DNA from: Streptomyces sp. MJM8645
GTDB lineage: Bacteria; Actinomycetota; Actinomycetes; Streptomycetales; Streptomycetaceae
Direction of reading: 5' to 3'
Assembly: GCF_001625365.1 (NCBI RefSeq)
Contig: NZ_LJJF01000001.1
Coordinates: 4,165,001 to 4,229,000, forward strand
DNA: 64,000 bases
Shown here: positions 9,091 through 18,425 of the stretch, piece by piece
Position numbering within the stretch: position 1 is the stretch's first letter
How the letters are laid out: every line of letters begins with the position of its first letter
Position numbers and translations under genes: made by a program
Notes under the pieces: generated by a model
What the model was told of the DNA's origin: nothing
The model's database searches: none
What the model saw: only the letters and a program-made list of their open reading frames with translations

Positions 9091-12000
9091 GAAAGTTCCT
9101 CATTCAACTCGAATTCCAGATCGGCCAGTTCCTCGTCGGACAGGGCGATCAGACTGCTTTCGGGCTCCGTCGGGGCGGGCTCGGCGGGGTTCTGCTCCTG
9201 CTCCTCGGCGACCTGGGCCAGGGCGGCGGCGGTCTTGTGGGTGAAGATGTCGCGGGTGGTGAGGGTGAGTCCGGCCTTGCGGGCGCGGCTGACGACCTGG
9301 ATGGAGCGGATGCTGTCGCCGCCGAGGGCGAAGAAGTCCTCGTCGATGCCGACCCGGCCGGTGCCGAGGACCTCGGCCAGGATCTCGGTCAGCACCTGCT
9401 CGCGCTCGGTGCGCGGCGCGCGGGCCTCCTCCTGGTCCCCCAGGTCGGGCCTGGGCAGGGCCTTGCGGTCGAGCTTGCCGTTGGCCGTGAGCGGCATGGC
9501 GGGCAGCACCAGCCAGGATGCCGGGATCATGTACCCGGGCAGCAGCTCGGCCAGTTGACGGCGGATCCGGTCCGGGTCGACGCCGGGGCCGGTGAGGTAG
9601 CCGATGAGGCGGGGGTTGCCGGAGGCGTCGGGGAGGACGGCGACGGCGGCGTCGGCGACGGTGTCGAGGGAGCGGATGACGGCTTCGATTTCGCCGGTTT
9701 CGACGCGGCGGCCGCGGATCTTGACCTGGTGGTCGCGGCGTTCGATGAATTCGAGCTGGCCGTCGGGTCGTTGGATGACGCGGTCGCCGGTGCGGTACAT
9801 CCGGGTGCCGGGTCCGGCGTAGGGGTCGGCCATGAACGTACCCGCGGTGCGGGCGGGGTCGTGGAGGTAGCCGCGGCCGACTCCGGCGCCGCCGATGTAG
9901 AGCTCGCCGGGCACGCCGACGGGGACGGGCTGGAGTTCGTCGCTGAGCACGTACAGCCGGGTGTTGCGCACGGCGGTGCCGATGGGGACGCGGGCGGTGA
10001 GGGTGTCGCCGGCGCGGATGACGGCGTGGGTGACGTCGTCGGAGCACTCGGTGGGGCCGTAGGCGTTCATCATCGGGATGTGCGGGTGGCGGGCGTGCCA
10101 GCGGTGGCACAGGTCGGCGGGGAGGGCCTCGCCGGTGACCATCAGCCAGCGCAGGTCCGGGAGTTCGGGTGCGTCGCCCTCGGTGTCCCAGGCGTCCAGG
10201 GCGGCGCGCAGCAGGGAGGGCACGACCTCCAGGACGGCGATCTTCTCGTCCCGCGCCATGCCGAACAGGGCGGCCGGGTCGGCGGCCATCTCCGTCCCCG
10301 AGACCCGGACGGTGCCGCCGACGACCAGCGGGGCGAGCATCTGCCACACCGACACGTCGAAGGTGAGGGGCGCGTTCTGGACGACGCCCTCCCCGGCTAC
10401 CAGGTCGAGATCGCCGACCTTGGCCCAGAGGTGGTTCATCATCCCGGAGCGCTGGACCATCGCGCCCTTGGGCTTGCCGGTGGAGCCGGAGGTGAACATC
10501 ACGTACGCCAGGTCCAGCCCGGTGCCCACGCAGTCGGGCAGGGCCCGCGCGCCGGCGGCCTGCTCCAGGCCGATGACGGTGACCGGCCCGCCCTGGACAG
10601 CGGCGGTGAGCTCGGCGGCCTGCGCCTCGTACCCGGCGCCGACCAGCAGGTGGCGGGCGCCGCCGTCCTCCAGCAGCCCGGTGTTGCGGGCGGCGGGGGC
10701 GGCCGGGTCGAGCGGCAGGTAGGCGCCGCCGGCGCCGATCACGCCCAGCACGCCGGTGATGAACGGGACGCCGGGCTCGGCGAGCATCGCGACCACCGAG
10801 CCGGTGGTGACCCCGGCCTCGGCGAGGCCCGCGGACAGGCCGCCGGCCGCCTCGACCAGCTCCTGGTAGGTCAGCGAGCCGGCGCCGTCGGTGACGGCGG
10901 TGGCCTCGGGGGTGCGGGCGGCGACGGCGCGCACCCGCTCGACGACGCCGAGGCTCTCCTCGGGGATCGACGGGTCCCAGGCGCCGAGCAGTCCGCCCAG
11001 CTCGCCGGGGGTGCCGGTGCCGGTGAGGTCCGCCGGGCCGGTCACGTCGACCTGGGCGAGCGGCAGTCCGGGCCGCTCGGCGACGGTCCGCAGCAGGTGC
11101 TGGAAGATCGCCGCGACCCGCTCGACCTCGGCCCGGCCGAACAGGCCGGGGTTGTAGTCCAGCCGCAGGTGCAGGCTGTCGCCGGGGTGGACCACCAGGC
11201 TCAGCGGGTGGTGCCGGGCGTCCAGGGCCTCGGTGCGGACGATGCGCGGGCCGTCGGCGACGCCGGTGTCGAGGCCGTTCTCGTCCAGCGGGAAGTTCTC
11301 GAACAGCACCACGGTGTCGAAGACCTCGCCGGACAGGCCGGCGGCCTGGTGGATCGCGGCGAGCCCGAGGTGCTCGTGCGGGAGCAGCGCGGTCTGCTGG
11401 TCCTGGAGGGCGTGCAGCAGTTCGGCGAGGGTGTCGCCGGGGTGCAGCCGGGCCCGGACCGGCACGGTGGTGAGGAACATGCCGATCATCGACTCGACGT
11501 CCGGGACCTCGGCCGGGCGGCCGGAGGTGACGGCGCCGAACACCACGTCCTGGCGGCCGGTGAGCCGGCCGAGCAGCAGCGCCCAGCAGCCCTGCACCAC
11601 GGTGTTGACGGTCAGGCCCTGGGTGCGGGCCCAGCCGGCGAGCGCGGCGGTCAGCTCGCGCGGCACCTCGGCGAGCACCGCGTCGGGCAGCGCCGGGAGG
11701 CGGCTCGGGTCGGCGGGGACGAGCAGGGTGGGCTCGTCGATGTCGGCCAGCACCCCGTGCCAGGCGGCCCGGGCGGCCGTGCGGTCCTGCGCGGTCAGCC
11801 AGGCCAGGTACGAGCGGTACGGGGCCGGGTCGGGCAGCAGCGCGACGTCCGCGCCGGGCGCGCAGAGCGCGAACAGCTCGCGGACGAGCAGCGGCATCGA
11901 CCAGCCGTCGACCAGGATGTGGTGGCTGGTCCAGATGAACCGGTGCCGGCCCTCGCCGTGGGTGACGAGCGCGAAGCGCAGCAGCGGCGGCGCGGCGAGG

Positions 12001-15000
12001 TTGAAGCGGCGGGTGCGCTCGGCCTCGGTGATGCGGTTCAGCTCGGCGGCCCGGGCGGGCTCCGGCAGGTCGGTCAGGTCGGCGTCCAGCCAGGGCAGTT
12101 CGGCGTGCTGGGCGATGACCTGGACGGGCTCGCCGGTGGCCCGGGCGCGGAAGGCGGCGCGCAGGTTGGGGTGCCGGTCGAGCAGGGTCTGCCCGGCGGC
12201 GCGCAGGGCGTCGGCGTCGAGGTCGCCCTCGATGTCGGCGACGATCTGCAGGGTGTAGACGTCGACCGCGTCCGCGGCGCTGCCGGCGGCGGTGTCGTAG
12301 TCGGCGTGGAAGAGCATGCCCTGCTGGAGCGGGGTGAGCGGCAGGACGTCGGCGAGGGCGGTGCCGGCCTCGGCGAGTTCGGCCTCGTACTCCTCGATCT
12401 CGTCCTGGGCCAGGGCGACCAGCGGCAGGTCGGAGGGGGTGCGGCCGCCCGCGCCGGGGGCGGTGGCGTGCCGGGCGAGCAGTTCGAGGGCGCGGAACCA
12501 GGTGGCTGCGACGTCCTGGGCGTCCTCCTCGGCGACGGTCCGGCCGGCCCAGGACCAGTTGGCGATCAGGTGCGGGCCGTCGTGCCGGTCCTCGGTGGCC
12601 GGGGTGACGTCGAGCAGGTGCGGCAGCGGCATGCCGGGGTGGGCGCCGGTGCCGACCACGCCGTCGCCGCCGGCCGGCTCCCAGAGGCGGGCCTCGCGGG
12701 CGTCGAAGCGGCCCATGTAGTTGAAGCCGATCTGCGGCTTGTGGTGGCCGGCCAGGGCGCGGGCGGCGTGCGGGTTGAGGTAGCGCAGCAGGCCGTATCC
12801 GACGCCGCGGTCGGGCAGCGCGCGCAGCTGCTCCTTGATCCGCTTGAGGGCGGCGGCGAGGGCGGGGCCGCCGGCCCAGAGCTCGTCCCAGTCGAGCGTG
12901 CCGGGGTCGAGGCGCATCGGGAAGGCGCTGGTGAACCAGCCGACGGTGCGGGACAGGTCGAGGCCGTCGCTGAGCTGCTCGCGGCCGTGGCCCTCCAGCT
13001 CGATCAGGGTCTGGGCGTAGTCGGCGCGGCCGTGCCGGCGGCGCCAGTCGGCGACGGCGAGGGCGAGGCCGGTCAGCAGGACGTCGTTGACCTCGGCGTG
13101 GAAGGCCGCCGGGACGTCGGTGAGCAGCGGGCCGGTGACCTCGGGGCCGAGCTCCAGGCGCAGGGTGCGCTGGGTGCCGTAGACGTCCGTCTCGGGGTCG
13201 AGCCGGTGGGTGCCGACCAGCGGGTCGGGGCCGGTCAGGATCGACTGCCAGAGGGCGAGTTCGGGGCCGCGGACCTGGGTGCGGGCCTGCGCGGCGAGCA
13301 GCTGGGACCAGGCGCGGTAGGAGGTGCCGACCGGGTCGAGGGCGGGGGTGCGGCCGGCCGCCAGCGCCTCGCAGGCGGCGGCGAGGTCGGGCAGCAGGAT
13401 CCGCCAGGACACGCCGTCGATGACCAGGTGGTGGGCGGAGAGCACCAGCAGGGCGGTGTCGGCGCCGGGGGCCGCGCCGATCAGCACGGCCTGGATCATC
13501 ACGGCGGCGGCGGGGTCGAGCCGGGCGCGGGCGGCGGAGGCCTGCCGCTCGGCGAAGCCGAGGGCGTCCTGGTCGTCGGCGCCGCTGCCGGCGCCGTTCT
13601 CGGCCGTGGCGACCAGGCGGACGCCGGCGAGCGCGCCGGGGGCCAGTGCCTCCAGGTGCCACAGGCCGGGGGCGGGTTCGGTGGCCCGGGTGCGCAGCGC
13701 GTCGTGGTGGTCGACCAGGGTGTGCAGGGCCGCGTCGAGCAGTTCGGCGTCCAGGGCGGCGGGGACCCGGACGACCACGTGCTGGCTGTACTTGACGACC
13801 GGGCCGGTGAGGCTGGTGGTGTCGTCGTGCAACTGGCCCATGATCGGGGTGAGTTCGTACGGGCCGGTGCCGCCCGCGTCCTCGGCGGGCGCGGTCGCCG
13901 CCGTGGGGTCGGCGCCGCCCGCGACCCGGGCGAGGGCGGCGGCGGTCTTGTGGGTGAAGATGTCGCGGGTGGTGAGGGTGAGCCCGGCCTTGTGGGCCCG
14001 GCTGACGACCTGGATGGAGCGGATGCTGTCGCCGCCGAGGGCGAAGAAGTCCTCGTCGATGCCGACCCGGCCGGTGCCGAGGACCTCGGCGAGGATGTCG
14101 CAGAGGACCCGCTCGCGCTCGGTGCGGGGGCTGCGGAGGGTGTCCTGCTCGCCGAGGGCGGGCTTGGGCAGGGCCTTGCGGTCGAGCTTGCCGTTGGGGG
14201 TGAGCGGCATGGTGTCGAGGACGAGCCAGGACGCCGGGATCATGTAGCCGGGCAGCAGTTGGGAGAGTTCGGCCCGGACCTGTGCGGGGTCGACGCCGGG
14301 GCCGGTGAGGTAGCCGATGAGGCGGGGGTTGCCGGAGGCGTCGGGGAGGACGGCGACGGCGGCGTCGGCGACGGTGTCGAGGGAGCGGATGACGGCTTCG
14401 ATTTCGCCGGTTTCGACGCGGCGGCCGCGGATCTTGACCTGGTGGTCGCGGCGTTCGATGAATTCGAGCTGGCCGTCGGGTCGTTGGATGACGCGGTCGC
14501 CGGTGCGGTACATCCGGGTGCCGGGTCCGGCGTAGGGGTCGGCCATGAACGTACCCGCGGTGCGGGCGGGGTCGTGGAGGTAGCCGCGGCCGACTCCGGC
14601 GCCGCCGATGTAGAGCTCGCCGGGGACGCCGACGGGGACGGGCTGGAGTTCGTCGCTGAGGACGTAGAGGCGGGTGTTGCGGACGGCGGTGCCGATGGGG
14701 ACGCGGGCGGTGAGGGTGTCGCCGGCGCGGATGACGGCGTGGGTGACGTCGTCGGAGCACTCGGTGGGGCCGTAGGCGTTCATCATCGGGATGTGCGGGT
14801 GGCGGGCGTGCCAGCGGTGGCACAGGTCCGCCGGGAGGGCCTCGCCGGTGACCATCAGCCAGCGCAGGTCCGGGAGTTCGGGGGCGGTGCCGTCGAGGTC
14901 CCAGGCGTCCAGGGCGGCGCGCAGCAGGGAGGGCACGACCTCCAGGACGGCGATCTTCTCGTCCCGGGCCATGCCGAACAGGGCGGCCGGGTCGGCGGCC

Positions 15001-17066
15001 ATGTCGGTGCCGGAGACCCGGACGGTGCCGCCGACGATGAGCGGGGCGAGCATCTGCCAGACGGAGACGTCGAAGGTGAGCGGCGCGTTCTGGACGACGC
15101 CCTCCCCGGCTGCCAGGTCGAGGTCCCCGACCTTGGCCCAGAGGTGGTTCATCATGCCGGAGCGCTGGACCATCGCGCCCTTGGGCTTGCCGGTGGAGCC
15201 CGAGGTGAACATCACGTACGCCAGGTCCAACTCGCCTCCGACAGAGGCGAGTTCGGCGCCGCTGGTGGAGTCGGACGGGTCGGTCAGCGGCAGGGCGGTG
15301 GTCGCCCCGGCGGTGAGCTCGGCGGCCTGCGCCTCGTACCCGGCGCCGACCAGCAGGTGGCGGGCGCCGCCGTCCTCCAGCAGCCCGGTGTTGCGGGCGG
15401 CCGGGGCGGTCGGGTCGAGCGGCAGGTAGGCGCCGCCGGCGGCCTGGACGGCCAGCACGCCGGTGACGAAGGGGACGCCGGGCTCGGCGAACATCGCGAC
15501 CACCGAACCGGTGGTGACCCCGGCGGCGGTCAGCCGGGCGGCCAGGCCCGCCGCGCGGGCGACCAGTTCGCGGTAGTCGATCCGCTCGGCGCCGTCGGCC
15601 ACGGCCACCGCGTCGGGCGTACCGGCCGCGACGGCGCGGACCCGCTCGACCAGGCCCTGGTCGGCGGCGGTGGCCGGATCCCAGGCGCCGAGCAGCCCGA
15701 GCGGTTCGCCGGTCGCGCCCAGGCCCACCTGGCCGAGCGGACGGTCCGCGGGCATGGTGGCGAGGGTGCCGAGGAAGGTCTCGAACCGGGCGAGGTGGGT
15801 GGCGAGTTCGGCCGGCTCGTACAGCTCGGGGTTGCCGTCGAGGTGGATCTCGACGGTGCCGTCGTCCGCGTTCAGGACCGTCATGATGAGGTCCTTGACG
15901 ATGCCGGTGGACAGGTTGACCACGACCCCGCGGCAGTCGCCGAAGGCCAGCTCCGGGTCCTGGTTGAGCACGTTGATGAACGGGCCGAAGGCGCGCTGGT
16001 CGTCGATCCGCAGGCCGATGTCGCGGCGGACCTTGTCCCCGCGGTAGCGCTGGTGCTTCAGCGTGCCGGCGACCTCGACCCAGGCCGCGCGCAGCAGTTC
16101 GGTGCGGGTCATCTCCGGGCGCACCCGGACGGCCAGCGGCAGGTAGTTGGCGAGCATGCCGGGGATCTCGCGGCTGACCGCGCCGACCCGGCCGGTGACC
16201 GGCAGGGTGAGCAGCGGCGCCGCGACCCCGGTGACGCGCTGGGTGTAGGCGGCCATCGCGGCGACCATCAGGACCGGCATGGTGACCTTGCCGTCCTGGG
16301 CGAGGGCGTGCAGCGCGGCCGTGGTCGCGGGGGAGAGCCGGGCGGTCTCGCGCAGCGCGACCCGGCCGGGGGCCGGCTCCTGCTCGGAGAGCGAGACCAG
16401 CTCGGGCACCGCGCCGTGCCGGTCGGAGGTGAGGCGGTCCGTCCAGTACGCGCGGTCCTTCTCGACCATCGACGAGTCGAGGTACTTGCGCTCGGCGTCC
16501 AGCAGCCGGTGGAAGGCCGGCATGGCGTCGGCGTCCAGCTCGGCCGGGCCCTCGCCGGCGGCCAGCCGGGTGTAGGCGCTGGACAGCTTGGGGTAGAGCA
16601 GCGAGCGGCTGAAGCCGTCCGCGAGGATGTGGTGCATGCACAGGTAGAGCAGGTGGTGCTCCGGGGCGAGCCTGATTAGCGCGCCGCGGAACAGCGGGAA
16701 GTCGGTGACCTTCATCGGGTCGGCGTGGTCGGCCCGCATCCACCGCTCGGCCGCCGCCGAGGGCTCCGCCTCGCCGCTGAAGTCCAGCGTCTTGAGCGGG
16801 AGCTGGGCGAGCGGGCGGATGATCTGGCCGGGGGCGCCGTCCTCCTCGACGAACTGCACCCGCAGCCCCTCGGCCTCGTGGCCGAGGCGTTGCAGCGCCC
16901 GTCCGAGCAGCTCGGCGTCGAGCGGTCCGCGCAGATCGATGTAGTCCGCCATGTTGTAGGCCAGCGGCCCGGCGGCGAACTGCTCGTCGAACCAGATCTC
17001 GGCCTGTGCCGCGGTGAGCGGAAGGACAGCGTTCCGGTTTGTCGTCACTGCTTTGCTCTCCGTCAT
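9087..17066 (-). CDS. NRPS-A: dimodular synthetase C(starter-like)-A-T-E-C-A-T
   Basis: A 2659-residue synthetase. C1 about 12-440 (HHILADGFS near 145) resembles starter or EntF-type C domains (LTAAQAEIWF), which accept an acyl donor. A1 465-970, T1 (LGGDSIRS near 1010), E 1080-1510 (HHLVIDGVSW near 1213, EGHGRE, DLSRTVGWFTS), C2 1575-2010 (HHILVDGWS), A2 2035-2540, T2 (LGGDSIRS near 2580), acidic tail to 2659. Both A domains read DVWEMTADDK, for which I know no assigned substrate, and they are nearly identical at DNA level over several hundred bases. Residue 1 should be epimerised to D. The second module has no E domain, yet its tail resembles the linker that follows E domains. Second gene of the operon, after the SbnA-like enzyme. 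Confidence 0.94.
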   Translation of the reverse strand: MTESKAVTTNRNAVLPLTAAQAEIWFDEQFAAGPLAYNMADYIDLRGPLDAELLGRALQRLGHEAEGLRVQFVEEDGAPGQIIRPLAQLPLKTLDFSGEAEPSAAAERWMRADHADPMKVTDFPLFRGALIRLAPEHHLLYLCMHHILADGFSRSLLYPKLSSAYTRLAAGEGPAELDADAMPAFHRLLDAERKYLDSSMVEKDRAYWTDRLTSDRHGAVPELVSLSEQEPAPGRVALRETARLSPATTAALHALAQDGKVTMPVLMVAAMAAYTQRVTGVAAPLLTLPVTGRVGAVSREIPGMLANYLPLAVRVRPEMTRTELLRAAWVEVAGTLKHQRYRGDKVRRDIGLRIDDQRAFGPFINVLNQDPELAFGDCRGVVVNLSTGIVKDLIMTVLNADDGTVEIHLDGNPELYEPAELATHLARFETFLGTLATMPADRPLGQVGLGATGEPLGLLGAWDPATAADQGLVERVRAVAAGTPDAVAVADGAERIDYRELVARAAGLAARLTAAGVTTGSVVAMFAEPGVPFVTGVLAVQAAGGAYLPLDPTAPAARNTGLLEDGGARHLLVGAGYEAQAAELTAGATTALPLTDPSDSTSGAELASVGGELDLAYVMFTSGSTGKPKGAMVQRSGMMNHLWAKVGDLDLAAGEGVVQNAPLTFDVSVWQMLAPLIVGGTVRVSGTDMAADPAALFGMARDEKIAVLEVVPSLLRAALDAWDLDGTAPELPDLRWLMVTGEALPADLCHRWHARHPHIPMMNAYGPTECSDDVTHAVIRAGDTLTARVPIGTAVRNTRLYVLSDELQPVPVGVPGELYIGGAGVGRGYLHDPARTAGTFMADPYAGPGTRMYRTGDRVIQRPDGQLEFIERRDHQVKIRGRRVETGEIEAVIRSLDTVADAAVAVLPDASGNPRLIGYLTGPGVDPAQVRAELSQLLPGYMIPASWLVLDTMPLTPNGKLDRKALPKPALGEQDTLRSPRTERERVLCDILAEVLGTGRVGIDEDFFALGGDSIRSIQVVSRAHKAGLTLTTRDIFTHKTAAALARVAGGADPTAATAPAEDAGGTGPYELTPIMGQLHDDTTSLTGPVVKYSQHVVVRVPAALDAELLDAALHTLVDHHDALRTRATEPAPGLWHLEALAPGALAGVRLVATAENGAGSGADDQDALGFAERQASAARARLDPAAAVMIQAVLIGAAPGADTALLVLSAHHLVIDGVSWRILLPDLAAACEALAAGRTPALDPVGTSYRAWSQLLAAQARTQVRGPELALWQSILTGPDPLVGTHRLDPETDVYGTQRTLRLELGPEVTGPLLTDVPAAFHAEVNDVLLTGLALAVADWRRRHGRADYAQTLIELEGHGREQLSDGLDLSRTVGWFTSAFPMRLDPGTLDWDELWAGGPALAAALKRIKEQLRALPDRGVGYGLLRYLNPHAARALAGHHKPQIGFNYMGRFDAREARLWEPAGGDGVVGTGAHPGMPLPHLLDVTPATEDRHDGPHLIANWSWAGRTVAEEDAQDVAATWFRALELLARHATAPGAGGRTPSDLPLVALAQDEIEEYEAELAEAGTALADVLPLTPLQQGMLFHADYDTAAGSAADAVDVYTLQIVADIEGDLDADALRAAGQTLLDRHPNLRAAFRARATGEPVQVIAQHAELPWLDADLTDLPEPARAAELNRITEAERTRRFNLAAPPLLRFALVTHGEGRHRFIWTSHHILVDGWSMPLLVRELFALCAPGADVALLPDPAPYRSYLAWLTAQDRTAARAAWHGVLADIDEPTLLVPADPSRLPALPDAVLAEVPRELTAALAGWARTQGLTVNTVVQGCWALLLGRLTGRQDVVFGAVTSGRPAEVPDVESMIGMFLTTVPVRARLHPGDTLAELLHALQDQQTALLPHEHLGLAAIHQAAGLSGEVFDTVVLFENFPLDENGLDTGVADGPRIVRTEALDARHHPLSLVVHPGDSLHLRLDYNPGLFGRAEVERVAAIFQHLLRTVAERPGLPLAQVDVTGPADLTGTGTPGELGGLLGAWDPSIPEESLGVVERVRAVAARTPEATAVTDGAGSLTYQELVEAAGGLSAGLAEAGVTTGSVVAMLAEPGVPFITGVLGVIGAGGAYLPLDPAAPAARNTGLLEDGGARHLLVGAGYEAQAAELTAAVQGGPVTVIGLEQAAGARALPDCVGTGLDLAYVMFTSGSTGKPKGAMVQRSGMMNHLWAKVGDLDLVAGEGVVQNAPLTFDVSVWQMLAPLVVGGTVRVSGTEMAADPAALFGMARDEKIAVLEVVPSLLRAALDAWDTEGDAPELPDLRWLMVTGEALPADLCHRWHARHPHIPMMNAYGPTECSDDVTHAVIRAGDTLTARVPIGTAVRNTRLYVLSDELQPVPVGVPGELYIGGAGVGRGYLHDPARTAGTFMADPYAGPGTRMYRTGDRVIQRPDGQLEFIERRDHQVKIRGRRVETGEIEAVIRSLDTVADAAVAVLPDASGNPRLIGYLTGPGVDPDRIRRQLAELLPGYMIPASWLVLPAMPLTANGKLDRKALPRPDLGDQEEARAPRTEREQVLTEILAEVLGTGRVGIDEDFFALGGDSIRSIQVVSRARKAGLTLTTRDIFTHKTAAALAQVAEEQEQNPAEPAPTEPESSLIALSDEELADLEFELNEELS
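9574..9911. repeat. 338-bp exact copy shared with 14287-14624 (A-domain recombination tract)
   Basis: Compared base by base, 9574-9911 is identical to 14287-14624, at an offset of 4713 bp. Both lie in the A8-A10 part of the two NRPS-A adenylation domains. Similarity stays very high, with scattered changes, to about 10240/14953. Within this tract the coding strand prefers C- and A-ending codons (GAA, CTC), unlike the GAG/CTG habit of the neighbouring modules. Recent gene conversion, or duplication of an imported segment, explains this best. Confidence 0.85.
14287..14624. repeat. second copy of the 338-bp A-domain tract
   Basis: Exact partner of 9574-9911. It encodes the same part of the first A domain of NRPS-A, including the YRTGDR and DHQVKIRGRR core motifs. 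Confidence 0.85.
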
Positions 17067-17166
17067 TCTCAGCCTCAGCCCCGCCTTGAAAACTCTCGAC
17101 CCTCTGACCCCGCCGGCCCCGACCCCGCCGGCTCCGACCCCGCAGGCCCCGCCCCCGGCGGACCGG

Positions 17167-18204
17167 TCAGCCGGACACGGTCTGGAGCCCGGCGGCGACG
17201 CCCGCCCCGAGGCCCCGGTGCTCGACCCCGGGCAGCAGGCCCTCCGGGCCGACCGAACCGCGCACCCACTCGTCGTGGTAGACGGTGTCCATGTAGCGCT
17301 CGCCCAGGTCCGGCGAGATGGTCACGGCGGTCACCCGCTCGCGCACGCCGCCCGCGCCGTCGCCGTAGTGCTCGTTCAGCCAGCGCAGCGCGCCGCTGAC
17401 GGCCGTCCCGGTGGAGCCGCCGAACAGGAAGCCGCCGCGCATCAGTTCGCGGCAGGTGCGGACGGTGTCGGTCTCCTCGACGTGGACCGCCCGCTCCACC
17501 AGCGACTCGTCCAGCAGCGCGGGCCGCACGCTGGTGCCCAGGCCCGGGATGTGCCGGGTGGCCGGCGGGGCGCCGAAGGTGACCGAGCCGACGCTGTCGA
17601 CCGGGACGACCCGCACCGAGGGGCGCCGCTCGCGGAAGTACCGGGCGCAGCCCATCAGCGTCCCGGTCGTGCCCGCGCCGATGAACAGCACGTTCAGGTC
17701 CGGGAACTGGCGGGCGATGGCCGGCGCGGTGGTCCGGTAGTGCGCCATCCAGTTGCCCGGACTCAGGTACTGGTTGAGCCAGACCCGCTTCTCGTCGGCG
17801 GCGAGCAGCGCCTTGACGTGGCGGATCCGCGCACCGAGGAAGCCCTCGGTCTCGTGCGGCTCGGTGATCAGGTGCACCTCGGCGCCGTACGACTCCATGG
17901 TGCGGCGGGTGACCTCGTTGCAGCGAGAGTCGGTGACACAGATGAACTTGTAGCCGCGGCTGGCGGCGAGCACGCTCAGGGCGACGCCCATGTTCCCGGA
18001 CGAGGATTCCACCAGGGTCGAGCCGGGGCCGAGGACGCCCGCCGCCTCGGCCTGCGCGACCATTTCCCGGGCCGCTTTCAGCTTGATGGACCCGGCGAAG
18101 TTGAACCCTTCGACTTTCAGGAAGAGACGGTGCCCGAAGAACGGCTGCAGATTCACGAAGAGGTCGCTGACCTCGAATTCGTGCGACGCGGAAATGACCG
18201 GCAC
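17167..18204 (-). CDS. PLP-dependent cysteine synthase/SbnA-like beta-substituted alanine synthase
   Basis: A 345-residue fold-type II PLP enzyme. Visible motifs are GSIKLKAA (PLP Lys), SSSGNMG (substrate carboxylate loop) and GAGTTGTLMG (PLP phosphate loop). The C-terminal RYMDTVYHDEWV resembles the end of SbnA, which makes N-(1-amino-1-carboxyl-2-ethyl)-glutamate from O-phosphoserine and glutamate on the way to 2,3-diaminopropionate. The SbnB dehydrogenase partner is not in the window, so another beta-replacement product (cysteine-like or diaminopropionate-like) is possible. GTG start with AGGAG upstream. First gene of the operon with both minus-strand NRPS genes, so it probably supplies an NRPS monomer, perhaps the residue read by the twin NRPS-A domains. 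Fold is certain; product is inferred. Confidence 0.85.
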   Translation of the reverse strand: MPVISASHEFEVSDLFVNLQPFFGHRLFLKVEGFNFAGSIKLKAAREMVAQAEAAGVLGPGSTLVESSSGNMGVALSVLAASRGYKFICVTDSRCNEVTRRTMESYGAEVHLITEPHETEGFLGARIRHVKALLAADEKRVWLNQYLSPGNWMAHYRTTAPAIARQFPDLNVLFIGAGTTGTLMGCARYFRERRPSVRVVPVDSVGSVTFGAPPATRHIPGLGTSVRPALLDESLVERAVHVEETDTVRTCRELMRGGFLFGGSTGTAVSGALRWLNEHYGDGAGGVRERVTAVTISPDLGERYMDTVYHDEWVRGSVGPEGLLPGVEHRGLGAGVAAGLQTVSG

Positions 18205-18260
18205 TGGAGACTCCTGGCCTTCGGTAACGAATTAGCCTCGGCGGCAAGCCTCCCGCCGGG

Positions 18261-18291
18261 CGCTGACGAGGGGCTGACGGACTGCTGACGG
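18261..18291 (-). promoter_or_regulatory. SARP operator (3 x 11-bp) for the SbnA-like/NRPS-A/NRPS-B/MbtH operon
   Basis: GCTGACG occurs at 18262, 18273 and 18284, in perfect 11-bp phase. The orientation relative to the minus-strand operon is the same as at the other three sites. A possible -10 (TAATTC on the minus strand, 18229-18234) is about 27 bp from the nearest repeat. This is farther than usual, so the exact promoter is uncertain. Confidence 0.75.
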
Positions 18292-18329
18292 GGTCCGCGA
18301 CCAGGGTTTCGGACCCGTCCGGAGGCACG

Positions 18330-18369
18330 CGTCAGCCGTCCGTCAGTTGCCGGTCAGTTGCTCGTCAGC
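18330..18369 (+). promoter_or_regulatory. SARP operator (4 x 11-bp) for NRPS-C
   Basis: CGTCAGC (18330), CGTCAGT (18341), GGTCAGT (18352) and CGTCAGC (18363) are exactly 11 bp apart and read in the direction of NRPS-C. They form the mirror-image partner of the array at 18261-18291 in the same divergent intergenic region. An AT-rich stretch at about 18384-18393 could supply the -10. Confidence 0.8.
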
Positions 18370-18425
18370 GCCATCGGAAAGCGTTTGTTATTCCGCACTT
18401 GCAGGCCTTCCACGAGGAGCCCGGT

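Noticed and set aside
9237..16679. Long plus-strand reading frame of about 2480 codons through the NRPS-A region
   Set aside because: Antisense shadow of NRPS-A with the same low-information composition. Long open antisense frames are normal at this GC content.
17087..17165. CCCCGCCGG/CTCCGACCCC short repeats between the SbnA-like gene and NRPS-A as a regulatory element
   Set aside because: They are imperfect, C-rich and inside an operon. No dyad symmetry or promoter is evident.
18399..18425. Upstream TTG start for NRPS-C
   Set aside because: The TTG at 18426 has GAGGAG at ideal spacing and gives an N-terminus like that of NRPS-B. The TTG at 18399 has no ribosome site.
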